64,000 bases of DNA from Phycisphaerae bacterium (lineage in GTDB: Bacteria; Chloroflexota; Anaerolineae; 4572-78; J111): contig JANQQF010000167.1 of the NCBI GenBank assembly GCA_028285035.1, positions 1 through 64,000 of the forward strand, in the 5' to 3' direction. A program made the translations under genes and the position numbers. This document shows positions 6,970-15,800 of the stretch, piece after piece (position 1 is the first letter of the stretch; each line of letters begins with the position of its first letter). A model generated the notes under the pieces. That model made no database searches and was not told where the DNA came from. It was given only the letters and a program-made list of their open reading frames with translations.

Positions 6970-7805
6970 TATTTACCTCCTTCAATCCGCATACCAAAAG
7001 ACAACTTAAATAAAATTGGATAGTGATCCGAGTAATCATTACTTGGCAAACCTTTACTGGACAGAGAATGCTTGCCATCCGTCGTTAAAATCTCTAAATC
7101 ATTGTCATCAAAAAAAGGTAAAAGTTCAGGGCGCAATAACACTTGGTCAAACATATTCCAAAAAAATAATTTTGGCTCAGCAGACTTGCCATAATAATAC
7201 GTTCCCGGTGGCCCAAGTGTTCTGTCCCCAAACAAATTCCACATTGGATTATAAAAGAATGGATAGGTTTTTGATTGTACGGTATGAACTTCTTTCTGGG
7301 CAATGGTTCGGCTCATAACCCCGTGTAACCCATTTGCTACGACTACTCCAGTTTCAAATGGATTAACATTTAGATCACCTATCAAAATAGTCCGAGTATG
7401 CCCCACTTCGTGCTCTTGGCGTCTTATCTGGTAAGCCAGTTCAATCAGGTTTGAATTTTGACTATCCTCACTCAAATATAACTTACTAGGCAGGTGTGCT
7501 GCCACCAAGAGAATGGGCTGGACATCAGGCAATTTTAGATGTCGCATTGTAACTCTATCATCATCGTAGACGGGTTGCAAAAACGTGTTTGAAAATCGGC
7601 TATAGATTTCGATTTTTGTGGGGACGATACTGGGAGCGTAATAAAAGTCTGGAATGTTTTTCTGGCGTAACTCACTCAATAATGTCTCTGCTTTAAACGT
7701 ACATTCAGCCAGGATTACCAAGTCAATATTTTGCTGTGCAACCAAATTTGCAATTGAAGATTGTAATGGTTTGTTGTTTAAGTTCCAAAATAAGAATGTA
7801 ATCAT
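6969..7805 (-). CDS. Endonuclease/exonuclease/phosphatase (EEP) family protein
   Basis: About 278 residues when started at the ATG at 7805 (MITFLFWNLNNKP); the longer frame to 7832 would need a GTG with no ribosome site. The EEP core is visible in order: FWNLNN (first Asn of the active site), DLVILAECTF (metal-binding Glu, about residue 41), VAAHLPSK (His), ILIGDLNVNPFE (Asp and Asn, about 162-173) and SDHYPILFKL (terminal Asp-His pair). All catalytic positions are retained, so a metal-dependent phosphodiesterase is expected, with DNA, RNA or a phospholipid/inositol phosphate as possible substrate. It lacks a signal peptide. It leads the four-gene cluster and lies about 110 bases downstream of the toxin gene on the same strand. 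Confidence 0.82.
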   Translation of the reverse strand: MITFLFWNLNNKPLQSSIANLVAQQNIDLVILAECTFKAETLLSELRQKNIPDFYYAPSIVPTKIEIYSRFSNTFLQPVYDDDRVTMRHLKLPDVQPILLVAAHLPSKLYLSEDSQNSNLIELAYQIRRQEHEVGHTRTILIGDLNVNPFETGVVVANGLHGVMSRTIAQKEVHTVQSKTYPFFYNPMWNLFGDRTLGPPGTYYYGKSAEPKLFFWNMFDQVLLRPELLPFFDDNDLEILTTDGKHSLSSKGLPSNDYSDHYPILFKLSFGMRIEGGK

Positions 7806-7913
7806 TAAGTCGCTGCCCCATATAGAGTTCACAAATATTTTTTACTGGGTGAGACATTATAACATTCTGCTGAAATAGTATCAAACCATTAGAAACCTCA
7901 TAGTGTATTCACT

Positions 7914-8336
7914 CTACCTTACCCAATTTTCAATTTTAAGATCTTGAAAGTCTGAAAAATCGCTTTCATTTGCCGTGACCAAAATGAGATCATTGGTCTT
8001 GGCAATTGCCGCGATTTGACCATCGACAAAGGGGGGAGTACGCCCTTGCCCCATCAATCTGGCCCGTTCCTGCGCGTGCCAATCTGCCGCCCGAATATCA
8101 TAAGGCAAAATCGGGACGGTGGGGGCAATGACCATATTGATGTATTGTTCGACGGCGGTACGTTTGGCCGAGGTGGGCAAACGATGTAGGCCAAAAAGCA
8201 GTTCGTGCCATACGACGGAGGCAATAGCGATTTCTGCTTGGTGCCGTTGTAGTTTATTCATTACTTGCGGGGTCGGCTCAGGTCGGAGCGGCTCGGAGAT
8301 GATGTTTGTATCTAAAAGATAAAATAGGCTCACCAA
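7914..8336 (-). CDS. vapC: PIN-domain toxin, VapC/FitB type
   Basis: 140 residues. FYLLDTNIISE near the N-terminus gives the first PIN-domain acidic residue; a middle Glu in HELLFGLHRLP and the late Asp residues in TPPFVDGQIAAIAKTNDLILVTANESDF complete the metal-binding cluster. Such toxins are magnesium-dependent RNases that cut tRNA or rRNA when the antitoxin is degraded. The start overlaps the antitoxin stop by seven bases, the usual arrangement for translational coupling. Subfamily wording (VapC or FitB) is by resemblance only. Confidence 0.88.
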   Translation of the reverse strand: MVSLFYLLDTNIISEPLRPEPTPQVMNKLQRHQAEIAIASVVWHELLFGLHRLPTSAKRTAVEQYINMVIAPTVPILPYDIRAADWHAQERARLMGQGRTPPFVDGQIAAIAKTNDLILVTANESDFSDFQDLKIENWVR

Positions 8337-8608
8337 CCAACCTCACGCCCAGGTGATGTGGGTCGCACATTTGCAAATATGTCGGATGCAACCTGCGCTT
8401 GCTTGAGATCGACTTGTTGTTTAAAGGCGGTATAAGCTTCCCAGAAGTTGATGTGTGGGGTGGAGAGGCGATTGTACTCATTGATTGAGAGCAAGACCGC
8501 CACAGGCTTGCCTCGGCGAGTGAGTTGTATAGCTGATTCTTGTTCAACATCACGAACCAGCATGGTGAAGTGGTTGCGTGCTTCGGCGATTGAATACTGC
8601 TTTGTCAT
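8330..8608 (-). CDS. Phd/YefM-family antitoxin
   Basis: 92 residues from ATG 8608, chosen because AGGAGG (8619-8614) lies six bases upstream; a longer frame to 8635 runs through the operator. The N-terminal DNA-binding module has the family pattern (YSIAEARNHFTMLVRDVEQ, then IQLTRRGKPVAVLLSINEYNRL, about residues 4-50). The C-terminal part would wrap around the PIN toxin encoded next. It should bind its own promoter at the palindromes 8627-8648 and repress both genes. Confidence 0.87.
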   Translation of the reverse strand: MTKQYSIAEARNHFTMLVRDVEQESAIQLTRRGKPVAVLLSINEYNRLSTPHINFWEAYTAFKQQVDLKQAQVASDIFANVRPTSPGREVGW

Positions 8609-8626
8609 AGGATACCTCCTAATTGA

Positions 8627-8648
8627 GATGGCCATCTAGATGGTCATT
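8627..8648. promoter_or_regulatory. Overlapping palindromes, likely antitoxin operator
   Basis: GATGGCCATC (8627-8636) and CATCTAGATG (8633-8642) are perfect overlapping palindromes, and GATGGTCATT (8639-8648) repeats the first with two changes 12 bases on, about one helical turn. They lie immediately upstream of the antitoxin ribosome site, where Phd-type proteins usually bind. Confidence 0.55.
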
Positions 8649-8755
8649 TTAGATAGAATGTGAAAAAATGTCAACTTCCAGCTAAATTTTCACCCGATTC
8701 CTCAGCCTCGCCCAACCATGTTATACTTTGCTAAATCGATTTATGTGAGGGAATT

Positions 8756-10753
8756 ATGGACCAAATCACTGAAGGTAGCTTACTGTGGGAGCCATCGGCT
8801 GAGGTGATTGCTGATGCGAATGTCACCCAATATATGACTTGGCTAAAAGAAAATCGCGATTTAGATTTTCAAACATATCGCGAGTTGTGGACCTGGTCTG
8901 TGACCGAAATTGAAGACTTTTGGGCCACTGTTTGGGACTATTTTGAGGTCAAAGCATCAAAACCTTATGAAACCGTTCTTGAAGAACGAAAAATGCCTGG
9001 GGCCAAATGGTTTGTCGGGGCTGAGCTAAATTACACCGAAAACTTCTTTGCCAAATTGACCCAAGACCGAGCACCCATCCTTTATAAAGACGAACTCGGC
9101 TCGCTGACCGAAGTTGGCTACGAGGAAATTTACGAAAAAACGGCCAAAATGGCTCAAGTATTAAAGAGGATCGGGGTTAAGCGTGGGGACCGAGTGGTGG
9201 CTTATATGCCAAATGTTCCTGAAACAATGATTGCTTGTCTGGCGGCAGCTAGTGTTGGGGCCATTTGGTCAAGCTGTTCCCCCGACTTTGGTAGTCAAAG
9301 TGTGTTGGACCGCTTTACCCAAATTGAACCAACGGTTTTGATTGCCGTTGATGGTTATGTGTGGAATGGTAAAACCTTTGATCGCCGAGATGTGGTGGCG
9401 GAACTTCAGGCCAATCTGCCTAGCCTAGAACGAACGGTTTTAGTCACGCTTGTCACTGATGGGGTGACGGATGATTTAGTTGATACTGTTTTGTGGGATG
9501 AAGTGATCGCTGCGGCTGAGGCAGTCCCCCTGGCCTACGAACAAGTCCCATTTGATCACCCCCTGTGGGTCCTTTACTCCTCTGGCACGACCGGTCTCCC
9601 CAAACCGATTGTTCATTCCCAAGGTGGGGTTATCCTTGAACATCTCAAAGTCGCTCATTTTAATATGAATATCAAGCCCAAAGATAACTTCTATTGGTAC
9701 ACCAGCACGGGCTGGATGATGTGGAATTATTTGATGGGCTGTCTCCTGAGTCGATGCGCCATTGTCATGTATAACGGTAGTCCTGCCTACCCAGATATCA
9801 GCGCCACCTGGGCTTTGGCTGAAGCGGCCAAGGTGACATATTTTGGGACGAGCGCCGCGTTTATCAGTGCTTCGATGAAAGCGGATGTACATCCCAAACG
9901 CGATTTCGATTTGAGCAGCATCAAGGCCATCGGCTCAACTGGCTCTCCTCTGGCCGTGACCGGATTCCAATGGATCTATGATGAAGTGGGCCATTTGGCG
10001 CTGGAGTCCTTCAGCGGTGGAACAGATTTATGCACCGGTTTTGTGGGCGGTATTCGGACCCAGCCGATTTATGCGGGTGAAATTCAGGGGGCTTCTCTGG
10101 GGGCTAAAGTGTTAGCCTTCAATGATGATGGTGAGGCGGTGATTGATGAGGTTGGCGAGTTGGTTATCACTGAGCCGATGCCCTCAATGCCTATCTATTT
10201 CTGGAATGATAAAGACAACATTCGTTACAATGACAGCTACTTTGAGATGTTCCCAGGTATCTGGCGACACGGCGATTGGATCAAATTCAATGAGCGTGGT
10301 GGTTGTATTATCTACGGTCGTTCGGACTCAACGATCAATCGGCAAGGTATTCGCATGGGCACCAGCGAAATCTATCAGGCTGTCGAAAGTCTGGATGAAA
10401 TTGTAGATAGCTTAATCATCGACCTGGAGATGTTGGGCAAGGAATCATACATGCCGCTCTTCCTGGTTTTGCGTGAGGGTGCGGTCTTAACCGAAGATTT
10501 AGAAAAGCGGCTCAAAGCCAAAATCCGGGTAGATATTTCGCCCCGTCACGTACCCAATGAGATTTTTGTGATTAATGAAGTGCCTTACACGTTAAGTGGC
10601 AAGAAGATGGAAGTGCCTGTGCGAAAAATTTTGTTGGGCCATCCGGTTGAAAAGGCTGCCAACACGGGAGCCATGCGTAATCCGGATGCAATTGATTATT
10701 TTGTGACGCTGGCCGATCAATTGCAGGCTCGAAATTCACCAAGTGAAGCGTGA
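8756..10753 (+). CDS. Acetoacetyl-CoA synthetase (acetoacetate--CoA ligase)
   Basis: A 665-residue cytoplasmic acyl-adenylate enzyme that joins acetoacetate to CoA with ATP. The N-terminal region (LLWEPSAEVIADANVTQYMTW) is diagnostic of this family rather than of acetyl-CoA synthetase. The adenylate-forming P-loop PLWVLYSSGTTGLPKPIVHS is at about 264-283, the GWMMWN and SGGTDLC motifs follow, and the C-terminal catalytic lysine lies in YTLSGKKMEVPVRK (about 617-630). Length is normal. It starts at ATG 8756 behind GTGAGGG. It stands alone between the toxin-antitoxin pair and membrane-protein genes and may serve ketone-body or polyhydroxybutyrate use. Confidence 0.93.
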   Translation: MDQITEGSLLWEPSAEVIADANVTQYMTWLKENRDLDFQTYRELWTWSVTEIEDFWATVWDYFEVKASKPYETVLEERKMPGAKWFVGAELNYTENFFAKLTQDRAPILYKDELGSLTEVGYEEIYEKTAKMAQVLKRIGVKRGDRVVAYMPNVPETMIACLAAASVGAIWSSCSPDFGSQSVLDRFTQIEPTVLIAVDGYVWNGKTFDRRDVVAELQANLPSLERTVLVTLVTDGVTDDLVDTVLWDEVIAAAEAVPLAYEQVPFDHPLWVLYSSGTTGLPKPIVHSQGGVILEHLKVAHFNMNIKPKDNFYWYTSTGWMMWNYLMGCLLSRCAIVMYNGSPAYPDISATWALAEAAKVTYFGTSAAFISASMKADVHPKRDFDLSSIKAIGSTGSPLAVTGFQWIYDEVGHLALESFSGGTDLCTGFVGGIRTQPIYAGEIQGASLGAKVLAFNDDGEAVIDEVGELVITEPMPSMPIYFWNDKDNIRYNDSYFEMFPGIWRHGDWIKFNERGGCIIYGRSDSTINRQGIRMGTSEIYQAVESLDEIVDSLIIDLEMLGKESYMPLFLVLREGAVLTEDLEKRLKAKIRVDISPRHVPNEIFVINEVPYTLSGKKMEVPVRKILLGHPVEKAANTGAMRNPDAIDYFVTLADQLQARNSPSEA

Positions 10754-10767
10754 GATGTTTACAAAAA

Positions 10768-10798
10768 TGGTGTAATTCGTTATAAATGAATTACACCA
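10768..10798. terminator. Perfect hairpin after acetoacetyl-CoA synthetase gene
   Basis: TGGTGTAATTC (10768-10778) pairs exactly with GAATTACACCA (10788-10798) across nine bases, 15 bases after the stop codon. It is GC-poor and lacks a U tract. An ATG at 10786 lies inside it, which is one reason to start the next gene at 10819. Confidence 0.45.
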
Positions 10799-10818
10799 TA
10801 AGGACCCAAATCTATCAT

Positions 10819-11970
10819 ATGATTAAACGCCACTCAAAACTATTCTATATTTTTGCCTTGGTACTCATTGCAATCCTCCCCATCATTGGTCGAGTTTTTC
10901 TGGCTGGGGAGGGATTTCCTCCAGACTTTTTAGCAATGCCCTTTCCCAAGGATCCAAACCCTAAGCCGGGCTACAATCTTTTTGTATTCCTCGCAATCTT
11001 AATCCCCGGATTAATTGTTTCGGCTATTTTTCTGTTCCCCGCTTGGTTTGGTTTTAAGAAAACGTCCAAGCATACAAAAAATTATCCTGTCAAAAACGGT
11101 AAGTACCCTTTCTGGTTTTGGATTGGGGTCCCCTTGGTTTTGATTGGCTGGATTGTGATGTGGGGCCAATTCTCTTGGCTAGGTCGGGCGGTTCATTACA
11201 CTTTTGTGCCGATGGCCTGGGGTGTTATTTTGACCAATGACGGCTTTGTTTACAAGCGGACTGGGGGTAATTCGTTATTGGGGGCTCGTCCCCATCTGCT
11301 CTTTGCCATTGCGCTCCTGTCAGTGCCGGGTTGGTATATCTTCCAATATATGAATTACTTCCTCATGAAAAATTGGTACTATCCTGTGGAGGGTGTTTTT
11401 TCGCCTTTGGGCTACCACGTTTGGCACCAGTTGGGCAATACAACTGTGATCACTGGTGTGATTGAGTGGTACTGTTTACTGGGCAGCTTTGATGGCTTGC
11501 GCAATCGATACGCAGAAGGCCCAAAAGTCAGCTTAGCCAAATATGGCACCGCCTTCTTTATCATCGGGATCGTCACCACAGTCGCGATCAGTATTTGGCC
11601 CATTCCCCTTTTCTGGAGTGTTTGGTTAGGCCCAAGTTTTATCATCGGTGGGGCCTTGTTGGTGGCAGGTGCCTGGACGCCTTTGAACCCAATGCTCAAT
11701 GGTGACTGGACTGCTTTTATGCTGGCTTGTTTGGCGGGAGTCTGTACCTGGTTGCCGTGGGAGTTTTGGAACGGCGGTAGTTTTCCCGCCAATCCATCGT
11801 TCTGGGCCTATGATATTCCCTTCATAGAATGGATGCCTAAAATTGGTGAGATGCCCTTACTTGGCTTTTTCGGTTATCTCCCCTTTGGGTTGCATTGCAT
11901 CGTTTGGTTCATGATCTGCGCCCACATTTTCAATTTATCCCCCAAATTGTTGCCAGATATTGAGCAGTAA
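10819..11970 (+). CDS. Multi-pass membrane protein of unknown function
   Basis: About 383 residues from ATG 10819 (MIKRHSKLFYIFALVLIAIL); an in-frame ATG at 10786 sits within a hairpin and has no ribosome site. I count eight to ten hydrophobic segments spread along the whole length (for example near residues 9-28, 55-75, 100-120, 155-175, 250-275, 285-300, 315-330 and 360-380), with many Trp and Pro residues (WSVWLGPSFIIGGALLVAGAW). No transporter or enzyme motif is recognisable. It lies between a hairpin and a repeat-containing gap, so it is probably monocistronic. Confidence 0.75.
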   Translation: MIKRHSKLFYIFALVLIAILPIIGRVFLAGEGFPPDFLAMPFPKDPNPKPGYNLFVFLAILIPGLIVSAIFLFPAWFGFKKTSKHTKNYPVKNGKYPFWFWIGVPLVLIGWIVMWGQFSWLGRAVHYTFVPMAWGVILTNDGFVYKRTGGNSLLGARPHLLFAIALLSVPGWYIFQYMNYFLMKNWYYPVEGVFSPLGYHVWHQLGNTTVITGVIEWYCLLGSFDGLRNRYAEGPKVSLAKYGTAFFIIGIVTTVAISIWPIPLFWSVWLGPSFIIGGALLVAGAWTPLNPMLNGDWTAFMLACLAGVCTWLPWEFWNGGSFPANPSFWAYDIPFIEWMPKIGEMPLLGFFGYLPFGLHCIVWFMICAHIFNLSPKLLPDIEQ

Positions 11971-12061
11971 GCAAAGTTTCAAAGTAACAGCGGTGTAAGG
12001 GTGCACGAATCTGTTGTTGCGATCTTACACCCTGACTGGGCGTCAAACGTCAGTTCCATCG

Positions 12062-12110
12062 CCAAATAATTTAATCGTAAATCATCAATCTGAAATCAAA
12101 AATCAAGATG
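12062..12110. repeat. AATCGTAAATCA / AATCTGAAATC repeat copy
   Basis: This short AT-rich stretch shares AATCGTAAATCA and AATCTGAAATC with the longer inverted repeat at 24879-24960. It appears to be another copy, or a half copy, of the same dispersed family, sitting just upstream of the DUF1361 gene. Confidence 0.4.
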
Positions 12111-12132
12111 ATTTTTTCAGGAGAAGAGCCCT

Positions 12133-12756
12133 ATGTGTCAGTACATTGCCTCAACTGCAGGTTTTTCCTTTTGTCTTAATTTTGCCAGTGCTCTCGTGCC
12201 ACTCGTTTTGAGCTTTTTCCTCTTTCGGTTTTGGAAGCATCGCAATATTGTGTGGTGGGTTGTGGCCTTTGTGTGGTTTGCCTTCTTACCGACTGCACCC
12301 TACACAATGACTGATGTTATTCATCTAATTGCCACTATTCGCAAGCAGCCACCTCTATCGCTTGTAATCATTTTGAGCATCATCCCGCTTTACGGCTTGT
12401 ATTGGTTCATCTGTGTCCAATCTTACACTATTTCATTATTGATGCTCGATAATTATTTGACCAAGCTGAACCTGAAACGATTTATTCTGCCTATCGAAAT
12501 ATTGGTTCATATGGCGTGTGCCATTGGAATTTATCTGGGGCGTTTCCCGCCGTATCTCTTTAGCTGGGATTTAGTGACGAAGCCTTTATTAGTTTTACAA
12601 ACACTCTTACGCGTTTTCCAACAACCTATATTCTTACTGTATATTCTTGCGTTTTTTGTGGTGGTGGCCTTTGTCTACTACATGCTAAAAATTGCGGACA
12701 TTGCCCTTTGGGAAACCTATCTCAAATCGCGTTTTGGTAAAAAAAGTGAGACATAA
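12133..12756 (+). CDS. DUF1361 family membrane protein
   Basis: 207 residues with about six hydrophobic segments. The stretch WFAFLPTAPYTMTDVIHL (about residues 55-72) matches the LPNAPY..TDLIHL signature of DUF1361, a bacterial integral membrane family without assigned biochemical role. The ATG at 12133 is preceded by AGGAGAAGAG, a good ribosome site. The gene is followed after 60 bases by the giant signalling protein gene on the same strand, possibly co-transcribed. Confidence 0.8.
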   Translation: MCQYIASTAGFSFCLNFASALVPLVLSFFLFRFWKHRNIVWWVVAFVWFAFLPTAPYTMTDVIHLIATIRKQPPLSLVIILSIIPLYGLYWFICVQSYTISLLMLDNYLTKLNLKRFILPIEILVHMACAIGIYLGRFPPYLFSWDLVTKPLLVLQTLLRVFQQPIFLLYILAFFVVVAFVYYMLKIADIALWETYLKSRFGKKSET

Positions 12757-12816
12757 ACACTTATTTCTATTTCACTATCCACCAACGCCGAACCACTCTT
12801 TTTCATCGGAGGGAAA

Positions 12817-15800
12817 ATGATTACTTTAACTGATTATCACGTTGATCAATTGATTTATGAAGGCAAAAACTCGATTGTTTATCAAGGATGCCGGAAATCC
12901 GATGAACAACCTGTCATCATTAAAACCTTAAAAGATACCTACCCCCCGCCCTCAACCCTGGCTCGTTTTGAGCGGGAATTTGACGTATCTCACGGACTTA
13001 ATCCCTCAACAACCCCCGATGAAGCCTTGCAAAATGTGATCGCGACCTATGCGATGGAGCAAGATAACCAAACTTGGTTTATTGTTTTTGAAGATTTCGG
13101 CGGGCAGTCGTTACGTTCGCTAGAGATTGCAGGCAACCTGTCCCTCACTGAATTCTTGGCGTTGGCGGTCGATATTGTTGATGTTGTTGGCCAGGTGCAC
13201 CAGAAACACGTCATTCACAAAGATATTAATCCAGCCAATATTGTTTGGAACAAAGACACCAATCAGGTTAAGCTCATTGACTTTGGAATCTCTACCAGAC
13301 TTTCTCGTGAAATTACCACCTTTCGTAATCCGAATGTTCTGGAGGGGACGCTGGCTTACATCTCCCCAGAACAAACGGGGCGAATGAATCGTGCTATTGA
13401 TTATCGCACAGATTTCTATTCACTCGGGGTGACTTTGTATGAATTATTGACCGGTCGTCTGCCGTTTGAGGATGAAGATTTTATGGCCCTCATTCACGCT
13501 CAGATTGCCAAGCAGCCTGCCCCCCCCGTTGCGTTGATGTCTAAGGCTAATGCTGAAGAGGAGGCGCTCGCCCAAATTGCTTCCAACATTATTATGAAGC
13601 TGATGGCTAAAAATGCCGAAGCACGTTATCAATCCGCCTACGGTCTCAAATCGGATTTGGAACAACTCCTGCAAACGGTACGTGGTGAAGCCAGGGCAGA
13701 GCAATTGACCCTCGGCAGTCGTGACATCTCCGATCAGTTTCAAACCTCGCAAAAGCTGTATGGTCGTGATACCGAGGTTGAGACCCTCCTCAATGGGTTT
13801 GAGCGAACCAAGATGCAGAGCGAATTGATGTTGGTGGCAGGGTATTCGGGTATTGGGAAATCGGTTTTGGTGCAAGAGGTCTATAAACCGATTACGGCCC
13901 AAAACGGCTACTTTATTTCTGGAAAGTTTGACCAATTTCAGCGTGACATCCCTTACGCTTCAATGTTGCAAGCCTTTCAGTCATTAATCCAGCAACTGTT
14001 GACCGAAAGTGCTGAGCAGTTGGCGGTTTGGCGAGAAAAGCTGAGCCAAGCACTGGGGAGCAATGGTCGAGTAATGACCGATGTTATTCCCGAACTCAGC
14101 CTCATTATCGGTGAGCAGACTGCTGTTTCTGAACTGCCTCCGGCTGAAGCCCAGAATCGTTTCAACTTTACCTTGCAAAACTTTATCAAGGTGTTTACCC
14201 AACCAGAACATCCACTGGTGATCTTTTTGGATGATTTGCAATGGGCCGATGGCGCCTCACTCAATTTGATTAAATTGTTGATGACTGCCCCTGATAGCCA
14301 GCATTTGTATTTGTTGGGAGCCTACCGGGATAACGAGGTGACGGAAGCGCATCCATTGATGTTGACCATTGCGGCGATCAAAGAAACTGAGGCGGCGGTG
14401 GAACAAATTACATTAGCCCCGCTCGAATTGGCCCACATCGCTGATTTGACCGCCGATACGCTTAATCAAGCGCCGAGTAAAGTGCAACCTCTGGCTGAGT
14501 TGGTCCTCACTAAAACAAATGGGAATCCCTTCTTTATCAATGAGTTTTTAAAATCGCTGCATCAGCAAAAATTGATTACCTTTGATTATGAAGCGGGGAG
14601 TTGGCGATGGGATTTACAGGCCATTCAAAGTCAAAATATGACCGATAACGTCGTCGAGTTGATGACCGACAAAATTGGCCAATTGCCCGCCCCAACCCAG
14701 TCGCTTTTGCAATTGGCAGCCTGTATTGGGAACCGATTTGATCTGGAAACTTTGGCTATCGTCTCAGAAACATCGCCTCAAACGGCGGCTTCGGATTTGT
14801 GGGCCAGTATTGAGGAAGGATTTGTGCTCCCCCTAAGCGATGATTACCAACTCGCCAGCTTGGACGTGGAGAATCTGCTCACCGATGTGACGATTGACTA
14901 TAAATTCGCTCACGACCGGATGCAACAGGCAGTCTACACGACCATTCCGGAGGCAGAGAAAGCCCAAACCCACGCTCGAATTGGGCAGCTACTTTTGGCT
15001 AACCTGACGGAAGCAGAACAAACAAGCCATATTTTCGATTTGGTTAATCATTTGAATAAAGGGCAACAGGGTGACGAGACGCAAGCAGACTTGGACCGTC
15101 TGGCTCGCTATAATTTGACGGCTGGGCAGAAGGCCAAAGCCTCAGCGGCGTATGAACCCGCCCACGCTTATTTCCAAAAAGGGCTTGAGCTGATCGGCGA
15201 AGATAGCTGGGACCGCGATTATGATCTGACCCTGGGTCTGTTTACAGAAGGGGTTGAGACAGCTTCTTTGACCGGCGATATCGAGGCGATGGAGGGTTGG
15301 GCAGACGAGGTCTTTGCTCAGGCCAAACAGCCCGTTGAGAAAGCTGCTATTGCGGACATCAAAGCCCTGAACTATATCGGACAAGGTAAGCTACTTGATG
15401 CGGTTGAACTCACCTTGGAAGCGCTGGCAATGTTGGGCATTGACATTCCTCAAAACCCCACCCAGGAAGAGATTGGGGCCAAGTTGATGGAAACCTTCCC
15501 CTTGTGGCAGGGTAAAGAAATTGCCGATTTTGTGAATTTACCAGAAATGACGGACCCTGAAAAGCGGATGGCCCTACAGATCATTTCAACGGTTTTTGCT
15601 GGAACCTACTCTGTAGCCCCCGGTCTTGTGCCGATGTTCTCCTTTACGATGACCGATTTGTCCATTAAATATGGGAACGCCCCCGCCTCCACCTTTGGCT
15701 ACGCCTCCTATGCCTTGATGTTGTGTGGTGTGGTCGGCGATTATGACTCCGGTTATGAATTTGGCCAGATGGCGCTCAAACTGGTCGATAAGCTCAACGT

